Source: Aquimarina rhabdastrellae (GTDB lineage Bacteria; Bacteroidota; Bacteroidia; Flavobacteriales; Flavobacteriaceae). From it: a stretch of DNA of 64,000 nucleotides. The stretch covers positions 372,001-436,000 of the forward strand of contig CANDNT010000001.1 of assembly GCA_947387485.1 (NCBI GenBank), given 5' to 3'. Shown here in pieces: positions 54,571 through 62,526 of this stretch (within the stretch, counting starts at the first letter, position 1; every line of letters starts with the position of its first letter). The notes below the pieces were generated by a model. The model saw nothing but the letters and a program-made list of their open reading frames with translations, was not told the origin of the DNA and ran no database searches. The position numbers and the translations under genes were made by a program.

Positions 54571-54867
54571 TTATTTTAATAAATCACTTACATAAGGTAA
54601 TAAAGCCAAGTGACGTGCTCTTTTTACAGCAACACTTACCTTACGTTGGTATTTTAATGAAGTACCTGTTAATCTACGTGGTAATAACTTACCTTGCTCA
54701 TTGATAAACGACATTAAGAAATCTGGATCTTTGTAATCGATATATTTAATACCTGATTTCTTAAAACGACAATACTTCTTGTTTTTTGTAGTATCAATGT
54801 TTAATGGAGTAAGATATCTGATCTCTCCATCTTTTTTACCTTTAGCTTGTTGCTCTATAGATGCCAT
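54571..54867 (-). CDS. rpsR: 30S ribosomal protein S18
   Basis: 98 aa. [21 protein letters not shown] and [29 protein letters not shown] are the conserved core. The N-terminal extension of about 25 residues is typical of Bacteroidota S18. It pairs with S6 on the 30S platform. 3 nt after rpsF. Confidence 0.98.
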   Translation of the reverse strand: MASIEQQAKGKKDGEIRYLTPLNIDTTKNKKYCRFKKSGIKYIDYKDPDFLMSFINEQGKLLPRRLTGTSLKYQRKVSVAVKRARHLALLPYVSDLLK

Positions 54868-54870
54868 AGA

Positions 54871-55209
54871 TTACGCTTTTTGTTTGTTTCTGTTTCTTCT
54901 TTTCTCTGCCCAAGCGATTGCATGCTTATCTAAACGTACAGTTAAATAACGCATAACACGCTCGTCTCTTCTAAACTCAACTTCTAAAGAGTTGATCGCC
55001 TCACCAGGAACGGTGTACTCGAATAAATGATAAAAACCACTTTTCTTGTGTTGGATTGGATAAGCTAATTTTTTTAGTCCCCAATCTTCTTTTGATATCA
55101 TCTTAGCACCGTTAGAAACAAGAATATCTTCGTATTTCTTTACTGTTTCCTTTATCTGATCTTCAGATAAAACGGGATTTAAGATGAAAACAGTTTCATA
55201 ATGATTCAT
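54871..55209 (-). CDS. rpsF: 30S ribosomal protein S6
   Basis: 112 aa. NHYETVFILNPVLSEDQIKETV, GAKMISKEDWGLKKLAYPI and KSGFYHLFEYTV are conserved. It binds S18. No ssb gene sits between rpsF and rpsR, unlike in Bacillus. First gene of the operon, behind a strong promoter at 55240-55270. Confidence 0.98.
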   Translation of the reverse strand: MNHYETVFILNPVLSEDQIKETVKKYEDILVSNGAKMISKEDWGLKKLAYPIQHKKSGFYHLFEYTVPGEAINSLEVEFRRDERVMRYLTVRLDKHAIAWAEKRRNRNKQKA

Positions 55210-55239
55210 ATAAAAATCTATTTTAATTTAAATTGAGTG

Positions 55240-55270
55240 CAAAAGTAATATTATTTTTTATATTTTCAAA
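55240..55270 (-). promoter_or_regulatory. rpsF operon promoter
   Basis: Minus strand TTTG, 19-nt spacer, TACTTTTG: a full match to the Bacteroidota consensus, 30 nt before the rpsF ATG. Confidence 0.8.
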
Positions 55271-55372
55271 CTCTATTTCACATTCGATAAACAACAATAA
55301 TTCTCGACGAAATAAGTTTTTTTTTGTAGAAACCATATATATTAACTAATATTGTATTATTAATATACTTAT

Positions 55373-56086
55373 ATGCAAGTGGAACAATTTCAATTAAAAT
55401 GTGCTGTGGTAGATGATTCTCGTTTACAACGACTGGCTATTGTTAAGCTAATAGATGAACATCCTTCTCTAGAATTAGTTGCCGAATGGAATAATGCAAT
55501 TGAAACAAAAAATGGCTTATTAGATACAACAGTTGACCTTCTTTTTCTTGACATTGAGATGCCTATCCTTACTGGTTTTGATTTACTTGACGATTTAGAA
55601 AATAAACCTCATATTATTTTTGTTACTGGTAAAACTAAATATGCATTTAAAGCTTTTGACTACGATGCTGTAGATTACCTAAGAAAACCTTTAAAAAGAG
55701 AACGCTTTAACTCTGCTGTAGAAAAAGCATTAAGTATGTCTCGCCTAAGTATGGGTGGTGGTATGGCAGAAGATGATGATTACATCTTTGTAAAAAGTAA
55801 TCTCAAAAAACGAAAAGTATTTCTAAATAATTTAAAATATGTCGAAGCTTTAGGTGATTATGTAAAGCTTATCATGGCAGATGGTGATCCTATTGTTGTT
55901 TTGGCTACAATGAAATCTTTTGAAGCCGAACTCCCTAGTGATCGTTTTTTAAGAATTCACAAATCTTATATTGTTAATCTAGATAAAGTAGAGCGTTACA
56001 ATAGCCGCAATATTGAGATCGATGATGAAAAAATACCTTTGAGTCGTCATAAAAAGAATTCTCTTATAGAAGCATTGAGTAACTAA
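55373..56086 (+). CDS. LytTR-family response regulator (orphan)
   Basis: 237 aa. Receiver at about 8-125: VVDDSRLQ, acceptor Asp in DLLFLDIEMPILTGFD, Thr in FVTGKTKYAF and Lys in DYLRKPL. LytTR domain at about 140-235 (VFLNNLKYVEALGDYVKLIM, FLRIHKSYIVNLDKVERYN). There is no LytS partner beside it, so its kinase is elsewhere or it is driven by the signalling genes downstream. Its DNA-binding domain makes it the natural candidate to bind the 21-bp-spaced repeats at 56349-56387. Confidence 0.92.
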   Translation: MQVEQFQLKCAVVDDSRLQRLAIVKLIDEHPSLELVAEWNNAIETKNGLLDTTVDLLFLDIEMPILTGFDLLDDLENKPHIIFVTGKTKYAFKAFDYDAVDYLRKPLKRERFNSAVEKALSMSRLSMGGGMAEDDDYIFVKSNLKKRKVFLNNLKYVEALGDYVKLIMADGDPIVVLATMKSFEAELPSDRFLRIHKSYIVNLDKVERYNSRNIEIDDEKIPLSRHKKNSLIEALSN

Positions 56087-56111
56087 ATTTATTCCATTAT
56101 ATTTTTATTAA

Positions 56112-56138
56112 GGCTATCACATTTGATAGCTTTTTTTT
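56112..56138 (+). terminator. intrinsic terminator after the orphan LytTR gene
   Basis: GCTATCA-CATT-TGATAGC, 7-bp stem with a T-run of nine. Confidence 0.75.
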
Positions 56139-56251
56139 ATGCTTACACCTCTCCTATTTTATTATGAATTAAGAGCAATTGTTGTTTTTATTTCTAATTA
56201 ATATTCTTAAAAGTAAAAGCATTTTAGTCTTTAAAGCTTTTAAACATAAAG

Positions 56252-56293
56252 CTACATTCATAAATCAGCAACTGTTATTATTCATTCGTTATC
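56252..56293 (-). repeat. dispersed intergenic repeat, copy D (inverted)
   Basis: Minus strand reads AATAACAGTTGCTGATTTAT, resembling copy A (GAATAACGATTGCTGATTTT). Confidence 0.4.
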
Positions 56294-56348
56294 CATAAAG
56301 ATCATTCACATATATCTTTTGAGATTGATTCTTACCTAGACTAAATTT

Positions 56349-56387
56349 CATTCATCGACATTAAACCTCATTTTATCGACAATCAAC
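56349..56387 (+). promoter_or_regulatory. 21-bp-spaced direct repeat, candidate LytTR binding site
   Basis: CATTCATCGACATTAAAC (56349-56366) and CATTTTATCGACAATCAAC (56369-56387). The cores ATCGACA start at 56354 and 56375, exactly 21 bp apart, which places both half-sites on the same face of the helix as expected for LytTR dimers. Confidence 0.5.
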
Positions 56388-56488
56388 TACTTTCTGATCG
56401 AATTACATAAGAATAATCCTATAAAACATAGCAATTTTACACTATAATCAAATGATAAAACACCTAATAATCAAAAAATTAAGTCCCA

Positions 56489-56905
56489 ATGGAAAGTTTA
56501 ACCTTTTTAATTATCGAGAAAAATCAAAACGAACTAGACAAGCTTAAACATATGTTTAATGCTTTTGAAAACCTACACAAAGTATTGACATCTACAAATA
56601 GTGAAGATGCTTTACATATTCTTAAAAACAGAAATGGTAAAGTTGATGTAATACTATTAAGTATGAATACTACAGAAACTATTGAAGATGGCTTATCTTT
56701 TTTAAAAACCTTAAAAACTACAGAACAGTACATGCATCTTCCTGTTACTGTTATTTCTGGTAATAGTAATCCAGATGTAATGTATACCTGTTATCAATCT
56801 GGTGTATCTGGATATATAGAAAAACCCGAAGAGTCAACCATTTATGTCGAAAAGATAAAACATTTAATCACGTATTGGGGACTTAATGAGTTTTATAAAA
56901 ATTAA
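56489..56905 (+). CDS. pseudo-receiver (degenerate response-regulator receiver)
   Basis: 138 aa, a stand-alone receiver fold without output domain. Compared with the intact paralogue at 59237, the phospho-acceptor Asp is replaced by Ser58 (VDVILLSMNTTE) and one of the acidic Mg2+ ligands by Lys11 (IIEKNQNE), while the later Ser (TVISGNS) and Lys (GYIEKPEE) remain. It therefore cannot be phosphorylated in the normal way and may act as a decoy, adaptor or constitutive binder for the kinases in this cluster. It is clearly paralogous to the active receiver (similar length and ends). Confidence 0.85.
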   Translation: MESLTFLIIEKNQNELDKLKHMFNAFENLHKVLTSTNSEDALHILKNRNGKVDVILLSMNTTETIEDGLSFLKTLKTTEQYMHLPVTVISGNSNPDVMYTCYQSGVSGYIEKPEESTIYVEKIKHLITYWGLNEFYKN

Positions 56906-56925
56906 TCTCCTCAAAAAAATGCTAT

Positions 56926-57045
56926 ATGAAAATATTTAATCCATTTAAATTCATTAAAACACGTATTCAAAACATGCTTCTCAAACTGTTTTTAAAATAT
57001 GTATCTAAAAGATCTGGAGCTGTTGTTATAAAATTAAAACGATAA
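56926..57045 (+). CDS. possible small cationic protein in the signalling cluster
   Basis: 39 codons: MKIFNPFKFIKTRIQNMLLK, continuing LFLKYVSKRSGAVVIKLKR. It contains about 11 Lys/Arg and no acidic residue, and could form one amphipathic helix. It sits 20 nt after the pseudo-receiver and 38 nt before the large kinase. The composition is biased enough to be interesting, but chance cannot be excluded. Confidence 0.35.
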   Translation: MKIFNPFKFIKTRIQNMLLKLFLKYVSKRSGAVVIKLKR

Positions 57046-57083
57046 CATTATCCATCTATCATTAATTAAACCTCAATGCTATT

Positions 57084-59099
57084 ATGAACCGTATTCTACC
57101 CAAGCCATCAGAGCTGTCATCGACAAAAGAAAAAGAAGTTAGAAATGCCTTCATAAAAAACGAGGTTATTCCTAATGATATTCTTGAACATATTTCTGAA
57201 GCTTATCTGGTATTAGACCTTACCGGAAATATTATTCAGATCAATGAAAAAGCTTCAAACTTATTTAAACATGCTATAAAAGATTCTAAATTATTCATCA
57301 AAAAATGTATTTGTGATAACACTTTTCCTGACTTTATAAAATTGTATAGAGCCTTACTTAGAAATGGTCATCTTTTAGGTCAAAAAATATGCATTCAGTC
57401 TTATAACCAACCTAAACTTGAGATCTTAATTAGAGCTACTGTATTATATGATGCTAATCAAAAACCCATTGCTTTTCAGTGCTTGTTTAATGATCAGGTT
57501 GATCGTGAATCATTTTTACAAAACTATCACGAACAAAAAGAACAATTAGTAACAGTATTAGAAAATTCTTCTTTAGGAATTGTCTTTATCAAAAACGGAA
57601 AGATCTTAAAAACAAATACGACCTTTTGTTCTTTATTGGGCTATGATGAACATGAACTTAGTACGCTTACTATAAATGATATTTCTTTTCCAGAAGATGT
57701 CGAAAACTCTCAAAAAATCATTCAGAAAATGAATTTGGGTAAGATTAATCATTTTCATTTCACTCAAAAATATAAAAAGAAAGATCAATCTTTACTTATT
57801 GCAAGAGTACGTATCAATATTATAAAAGATGAAATAGGAAATTATCTCTACCACGTAGCTATGCTCGAAGATATCACCAAAGAAGTTCAAGAATCTTCTA
57901 TGCTTAAAGCATTAAACACACTAATGTCTTCGATTATAGGAAAATCAAATATTTATGAAATAGCTTGGGAAATTACACAAAAAGTCATCTCCCTTTTTGG
58001 CTTAGAAGATTGTGTCATCTATATGTTCAATCACGATAGAACCTTATTAGAACAAATAGCAGCTTATGGAGATAAAAACCCAAAAGGTCGTGAGATCATT
58101 AATAAAATAACCATCCCTCTAGGTGAAGGAATCGTAGGTACAGTTGCTCAAACAGGAATCTCAGAAATTGTAAACGATACTGCTCTAGATTCTAGATATA
58201 TTGTAGATGATAAATACAGAGCTTCAGAAATTACAGTTCCTATCATTGCAGATGGTATGGTTATAGGAATTATAGATTCTGAACATTCGACCAAAAATTA
58301 TTTTACAAATACACATTTAGAAACCTTAACTAATATAGCTAACCTTGCAGCTTCTCAATTAAAAAGTGCGATGAATCTTCAACGCTTTTTAGATACCGAA
58401 AAACAGAAGAGTCTATTATTAAACAACCTTCAAGCAAGAAATCAAGAGCTTCAAGAATATGCTCATATAGTTTCTCACGATCTCAAATCTCCTTTACGTA
58501 GTATCAATGCACTTATTAGTTGGTTAAAAGAAGATTATACAGATGTATTTGAACAGCAAAAAACGAATCACATACCGCTTATAGAGAATACTCTTGATAG
58601 AATGGAGAAGTTAATCAATGGTGTTTTAGATTATTCAAAAATTGATCTGGAGAATAACGAATATAAATCTATTGATTTAAATCAAGTAATACATAACATT
58701 AAAAAGACCACTTATATTCCTAAACATATCAATATTTTAATTAAAAAGCCATTACCTATTTTAAAAATAGATCATACTAAGGCTACTCAATTGTTTCAAA
58801 ACCTAATAAGTAATGCTATTAAGTTTATTGATAAAAACATAGGTATCATACAAATAGATTATGAGGATCACGGTACATACCATACTTTTAGTGTAAAAGA
58901 TAATGGTATAGGTATCGACAAAAAATACCACCAAAAGATCTTTAAAATGTTTCAATCATTACAAACTAATGCTGAATCTACTGGGATAGGTTTAGCTATC
59001 GTAAAAAAGATTGTACAATATTATAACGGAGATATATGGTTAGAAAGTACTGTAGGTAAGGGAACCACTTTCTTTTTTAATTTAAAGAAAGTATCGTAA
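57084..59099 (+). CDS. PAS-PAS-GAF sensor histidine kinase
   Basis: 671 aa, cytoplasmic. Domains in order: PAS (about 30-140), PAS with PAC tail (about 150-265; VLENSSLGIVFIKNGKILKT and YLYHVAMLEDIT), GAF (about 275-430; VIYMFNHDRTLLEQIAAYGD, GIVGTVAQTGISEIVNDTAL), HisKA with EYAHIVSHDLKSPLRSINAL (phospho-acceptor His465) and HATPase (LFQNLISNAIKF, KDNGIGI, STGIGLAIVKK). Its HisKA/HATPase half is closely similar to the kinase at 60224, so they are recent paralogues. Sensor input is unknown. The receiver gene at 59237 follows. Confidence 0.93.
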   Translation: MNRILPKPSELSSTKEKEVRNAFIKNEVIPNDILEHISEAYLVLDLTGNIIQINEKASNLFKHAIKDSKLFIKKCICDNTFPDFIKLYRALLRNGHLLGQKICIQSYNQPKLEILIRATVLYDANQKPIAFQCLFNDQVDRESFLQNYHEQKEQLVTVLENSSLGIVFIKNGKILKTNTTFCSLLGYDEHELSTLTINDISFPEDVENSQKIIQKMNLGKINHFHFTQKYKKKDQSLLIARVRINIIKDEIGNYLYHVAMLEDITKEVQESSMLKALNTLMSSIIGKSNIYEIAWEITQKVISLFGLEDCVIYMFNHDRTLLEQIAAYGDKNPKGREIINKITIPLGEGIVGTVAQTGISEIVNDTALDSRYIVDDKYRASEITVPIIADGMVIGIIDSEHSTKNYFTNTHLETLTNIANLAASQLKSAMNLQRFLDTEKQKSLLLNNLQARNQELQEYAHIVSHDLKSPLRSINALISWLKEDYTDVFEQQKTNHIPLIENTLDRMEKLINGVLDYSKIDLENNEYKSIDLNQVIHNIKKTTYIPKHINILIKKPLPILKIDHTKATQLFQNLISNAIKFIDKNIGIIQIDYEDHGTYHTFSVKDNGIGIDKKYHQKIFKMFQSLQTNAESTGIGLAIVKKIVQYYNGDIWLESTVGKGTTFFFNLKKVS

Positions 59100-59106
59100 A
59101 AAACGA

Positions 59107-59146
59107 CTCATCTACAGTAAACTACTATTCATCGATACTCAAACCA
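59107..59146 (+). promoter_or_regulatory. second 21-bp-spaced direct repeat, candidate LytTR site
   Basis: CTCATCTACAGTAAAC and TTCATCGATACTCAAAC, whose TCATC cores begin at 59108 and 59129, again 21 bp apart. It resembles the pair at 56349-56387. Confidence 0.45.
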
Positions 59147-59236
59147 GTTTAAACGAAACTAATTTATTATTTCTTAAATAAATACCAATTTTATAATTGG
59201 ATAACACAGATATTTAATTTAACTTAACAACACAAA

Positions 59237-59650
59237 ATGAGCACATTATCATTTTTATTGATAGAGGATGATGAAATTGAAAGAATGAAATTTCAGCGAG
59301 TTGTCAGCAAGTATGAACCTAATCATATTATTGTTGAAGCCACAAATGGTGAAGAAGCTTTAGAAATTTTGAACGATGATAATCAACCTCTACCCGACAT
59401 TATTCTTTTGGACTTAAACATGCCCAAAATGAATGGAATAGAGTTTTTAACCCTATTAAAAAACCATGATAGATTTAAATATTTACCTACTATAGTTCTT
59501 TCAACATCTAATAATCATCAGGATTTGTTAGAATGCTATAAAACAGGTATTGCAGGGTATATTGTCAAACCTTTAAAATATGAAGACTATGCCTTAAAGA
59601 TTCAATCTATGGTTTCTTATTGGGAAAGTAATGAACTAATAAAGGGATAA
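59237..59650 (+). CDS. single-domain response regulator (intact receiver)
   Basis: 137 aa. All receiver residues are present: acidic cluster IEDDE (Glu10-Asp12), acceptor Asp59 in DIILLDLNMPKMNG, Thr/Ser in VLSTSNN and Lys in GYIVKPLKY. No output domain, so it should act as a phosphotransfer intermediate or a protein-interaction switch (CheY/Spo0F-like). Located between the large kinase and the H-NOX gene, so it is the likely shared target of the kinases here. Confidence 0.92.
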   Translation: MSTLSFLLIEDDEIERMKFQRVVSKYEPNHIIVEATNGEEALEILNDDNQPLPDIILLDLNMPKMNGIEFLTLLKNHDRFKYLPTIVLSTSNNHQDLLECYKTGIAGYIVKPLKYEDYALKIQSMVSYWESNELIKG

Positions 59651-59685
59651 TTATATCCCTACTCATACTAATACCTATAAATTAC

Positions 59686-60234
59686 ATGAAAGGAATCATT
59701 TTTACAGAATTTTTAGAATTAGTTGAAGACAAATTTGGATTAGAAATGGTAGATACTATCATTCAAGAATCAAATCTTACGTCCCAAGGAGTTTACACCG
59801 CTGTAGGCACTTATGATTTTGCAGAAATGCTTAGTTTACTCAAAAATTTAAGTAAACACTCAAATCTTAGCATTGATGACCTATTATTAGTCTATGCAGA
59901 GCACTTTTTTCATGTACTCGCTTCAAATTATCCTTCCCTTATAGCACAATATGAGGATCCTTTTACCCTACTTTCTTCTATAGAAAATCATATCCATGTA
60001 GAAGTCCGTAAAATATACCCCGATGCCGAACTGCCTACATTTCATGTTTTAGAAAAATCAAATGACTCATTAGTGATGCTTTATAAATCTAGTAGAGCAC
60101 TTCACAGTTTTGGATTAGGCTTAATGAACAAAACTTTCGAACACTTTAATACCAAAGCTAGTATTCTAGTTGAAAAAATTAAGCAAGACGGAACTGAAGT
60201 TAAATTTATCATCACAAAAATAAATGAGCAGTGA
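59686..60234 (+). CDS. H-NOX haem-based nitric oxide sensor
   Basis: 182 aa. Conserved haem-pocket residues: proximal ligand His104 in SIENHIHVEVRKIYPDA, and the YxSxR motif that binds the haem propionates, Tyr133-Lys-Ser135-Ser-Arg137. The position equivalent to the O2-stabilising Tyr140 of thermophilic H-NOX is Phe142 by direct offset, so the protein should bind NO and exclude O2. It is a stand-alone domain that would switch a partner kinase; the start of the downstream kinase overlaps its end by 11 nt. Confidence 0.93.
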   Translation: MKGIIFTEFLELVEDKFGLEMVDTIIQESNLTSQGVYTAVGTYDFAEMLSLLKNLSKHSNLSIDDLLLVYAEHFFHVLASNYPSLIAQYEDPFTLLSSIENHIHVEVRKIYPDAELPTFHVLEKSNDSLVMLYKSSRALHSFGLGLMNKTFEHFNTKASILVEKIKQDGTEVKFIITKINEQ

Positions 60235-61426
60235 AAAAATAGAAATATTACAACGAGCTTTAAAACGTGAAAAAGCAGCTAGAAAACAAGCTGAAAATAT
60301 CTTAGAAGAAAAATCACTAGAGCTCTATTATACCAATCAAAAACTAAAAAATTTAATCAGCGAAAAAACATCTGAATTAAGTGTTATCGTTGAAAATTCT
60401 TCTTTGGGTATCGTTCTTACTCAATACGATACCATTATACAAACCAACAAAGCATTTCAAAATTTACTTGGTTATTCTCAAGATGAACTTATATCAAAAA
60501 AAGTTCGTGACATTTCTGTTAAAGAAGAATATAGTAAATCTCAAGATTTTCTCGATAAACTCGATAGAGGTGAAATCAATACCTTTTCTGTAAATAAACG
60601 TTATCGCTGTAAAGATGGTTCGCTTATCTGGGCAAAAACCAATGTTGCTGCGGTAAGAGATCAAGGAAATAAAATTAAATATCAAGTTGCTTTAATCGAA
60701 GATATTACAGATCATCTAGTATTAGAAGAACAACGCAATCAATTGCTTTCTGATCTTGAACGAAATAATCAAGAACTTAAAGAGTATGCTTACATCGTTT
60801 CTCATGATCTTAAATCTCCTCTACGCAGTATTAATGCTCTTATAAGCTGGATTAAAGAGGATTATGAAACTGTATTTGATAAAAGTGGAAATAGAAATAT
60901 TGCGCTAATTGAAAAGACCCTAGAGAAAATGGAACAGCTTATCAATGGTATTCTTGATTACTCTAGTATTGATAGAAAACAAAATCAAGATACTATTATT
61001 GATTTTAATTGTATCGTTTCTGATATTATTAATACTATTTATGTACCTAAGCATATTAATATAGTTATTAAAAAGACTTTACCACATATAAAAGCTGATA
61101 AAATACGAATACAGCAATTATTTCAAAATTTAATCAGTAATGCCATCTCTTATATAGACAAAGAAGAAGGCTTAGTCGAAATTGATTATGAAGATCGCAA
61201 TGCTTATCATGTATTTTCTGTAAAAGATAATGGTATTGGTATCGAAAAGAAACACTTCAAGAAAATATTTAAAATTTTTCAATCACTTAATGCTCATAAA
61301 GATTCTACGGGAATAGGTTTATCGATTGTTAAAAAAATCATCGATTTATATCAAGGTGATATCTGGCTTGATAGTTCTCCTGGAAAAGGCACTACCTTTT
61401 TCTTTAGTCTCAAAAAACAACTCTAA
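60224..61426 (+). CDS. H-NOX-associated PAS sensor histidine kinase
   Basis: 400 aa. N-terminal coiled coil (about 1-48), one PAS/PAC domain (about 52-165; NSSLGIVLTQYDTIIQTNKA, KYQVALIEDITD), HisKA with EYAYIVSHDLKSPLRSINAL (His194), and HATPase (LFQNLISNAISY, KDNGIGIEK, STGIGLSIVKK). It has no receiver or membrane segment, matching HahK-type kinases controlled by H-NOX. Its catalytic half is nearly the same as in the kinase at 57084, including at the DNA level in the His motif. It overlaps the H-NOX gene and ends 2 nt before the FIST gene. Confidence 0.92.
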   Translation: MSSEKIEILQRALKREKAARKQAENILEEKSLELYYTNQKLKNLISEKTSELSVIVENSSLGIVLTQYDTIIQTNKAFQNLLGYSQDELISKKVRDISVKEEYSKSQDFLDKLDRGEINTFSVNKRYRCKDGSLIWAKTNVAAVRDQGNKIKYQVALIEDITDHLVLEEQRNQLLSDLERNNQELKEYAYIVSHDLKSPLRSINALISWIKEDYETVFDKSGNRNIALIEKTLEKMEQLINGILDYSSIDRKQNQDTIIDFNCIVSDIINTIYVPKHINIVIKKTLPHIKADKIRIQQLFQNLISNAISYIDKEEGLVEIDYEDRNAYHVFSVKDNGIGIEKKHFKKIFKIFQSLNAHKDSTGIGLSIVKKIIDLYQGDIWLDSSPGKGTTFFFSLKKQL

Positions 61427-61428
61427 TA

Positions 61429-62523
61429 ATGTATACAATCACTACTGATATATCGACACTCATTACCGAGATTACTTCTTATAGTAATCAACATATGGTC
61501 ATGCTCTCTATTGCCGAAGCTACCTCTATTGATATTACAGAACTTATCAATGTATTAAATCAAAAAGGTATCGCTTTTATCGGTGGTATTTTTCCGCGAA
61601 TTATTCATCAAAATACTTTGTATGATACCGGTATTGTGATTACTCAATTACATCACGCAATCGAAAGTCATATCATTAAAAACTTGCATCAGAACGATTT
61701 TGTTATTCCTAATATAGAGCTCAAAAAAGAAGAATCCTATTGTATGCTTACCTTTGTTGATGGTTTAACTTCTAATATTTCTCTCTATTTATCAGAATTA
61801 TATCGCCATTTTGGAAATCAGACTTCTTATTTTGGTGGTGGAGCTGGTAGTTTAAGTTTACAGCAACAACCTTGTGTTTTTAATCATGAAGGTATTTTTA
61901 TGGATGCTGCTGTATTATGTGTTATAAAAAATCAAATAGAAATTGGAGTCAAACACGGATGGCAAAAAATTGACGGACCAATTGTAGCTACAAAGACTCA
62001 TAAAAATATTATTCAGGAAATCAACTGGATGAACGCATTTGAAGTATATCAAGAGTTACTCAAAAAGGATACTGATAAGCAAATTAATGAGCAAAACTTT
62101 TTTGATATCGCAAAAGGTTATCCCTTTGGTATTGTTAAGCAAAATTCTGAATGTGTCGTTCGTGATCCTATCGCTACAAACGAAAAAGGTGAACTCATTT
62201 GTGTGGGAGAAGTACCCGAAAACACGATTCTTGATGTTTTAAAAGGAGAAAATGATTCTCTTATTAAATCCGCCAAAGAAGCAACTCAACTAGCCCTTAA
62301 TGCATCTCATAATCCATCACATGCGTTTATTATCGATTGTATTTCTAGAGTACTTTTTTTAGAAGATGATTTTGATACAGAACTCAATGCAATTCATCAA
62401 GCGCTTGTAAAAACACCTTCAATTACTCAAATTAATGGTGCTTTAACTTTGGGTGAAATTTCGTCATATAATGGGTATCTAGAATTCTTCAATAAAACTA
62501 TAGTTATCGGGTTACTAAAATAA
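61429..62523 (+). CDS. FIST-domain protein (NosP-type NO sensor family)
   Basis: 364 aa with both FIST_N (about 20-210) and FIST_C (about 215-355). Typical elements are IAFIGGIFPRIIH, TFVDGLTSNISLYLSELYR, SYFGGGAGSLSLQQQPCVFN, IEIGVKHGWQKIDGP, and the C-terminal LGEISSYNGYLEFFNKT. FIST proteins include NosP, a haem protein that senses NO and controls an adjacent histidine kinase. Whether this one binds haem cannot be seen from sequence. It starts 2 nt after the H-NOX kinase and ends 3 nt before the next kinase. Confidence 0.92.
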   Translation: MYTITTDISTLITEITSYSNQHMVMLSIAEATSIDITELINVLNQKGIAFIGGIFPRIIHQNTLYDTGIVITQLHHAIESHIIKNLHQNDFVIPNIELKKEESYCMLTFVDGLTSNISLYLSELYRHFGNQTSYFGGGAGSLSLQQQPCVFNHEGIFMDAAVLCVIKNQIEIGVKHGWQKIDGPIVATKTHKNIIQEINWMNAFEVYQELLKKDTDKQINEQNFFDIAKGYPFGIVKQNSECVVRDPIATNEKGELICVGEVPENTILDVLKGENDSLIKSAKEATQLALNASHNPSHAFIIDCISRVLFLEDDFDTELNAIHQALVKTPSITQINGALTLGEISSYNGYLEFFNKTIVIGLLK

Positions 62524-62526
62524 ATT

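Larger units (their letters stand above)
56087..56488. other. non-coding spacer upstream of the signalling cluster
   Basis: Four hundred nt without a gene: a terminator (56112-56138), an inverted copy of the dispersed repeat (56252-56293) and the 21-bp-spaced direct repeats (56349-56387). No convincing TAnnTTTG promoter was found near the next start. Confidence 0.5.
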
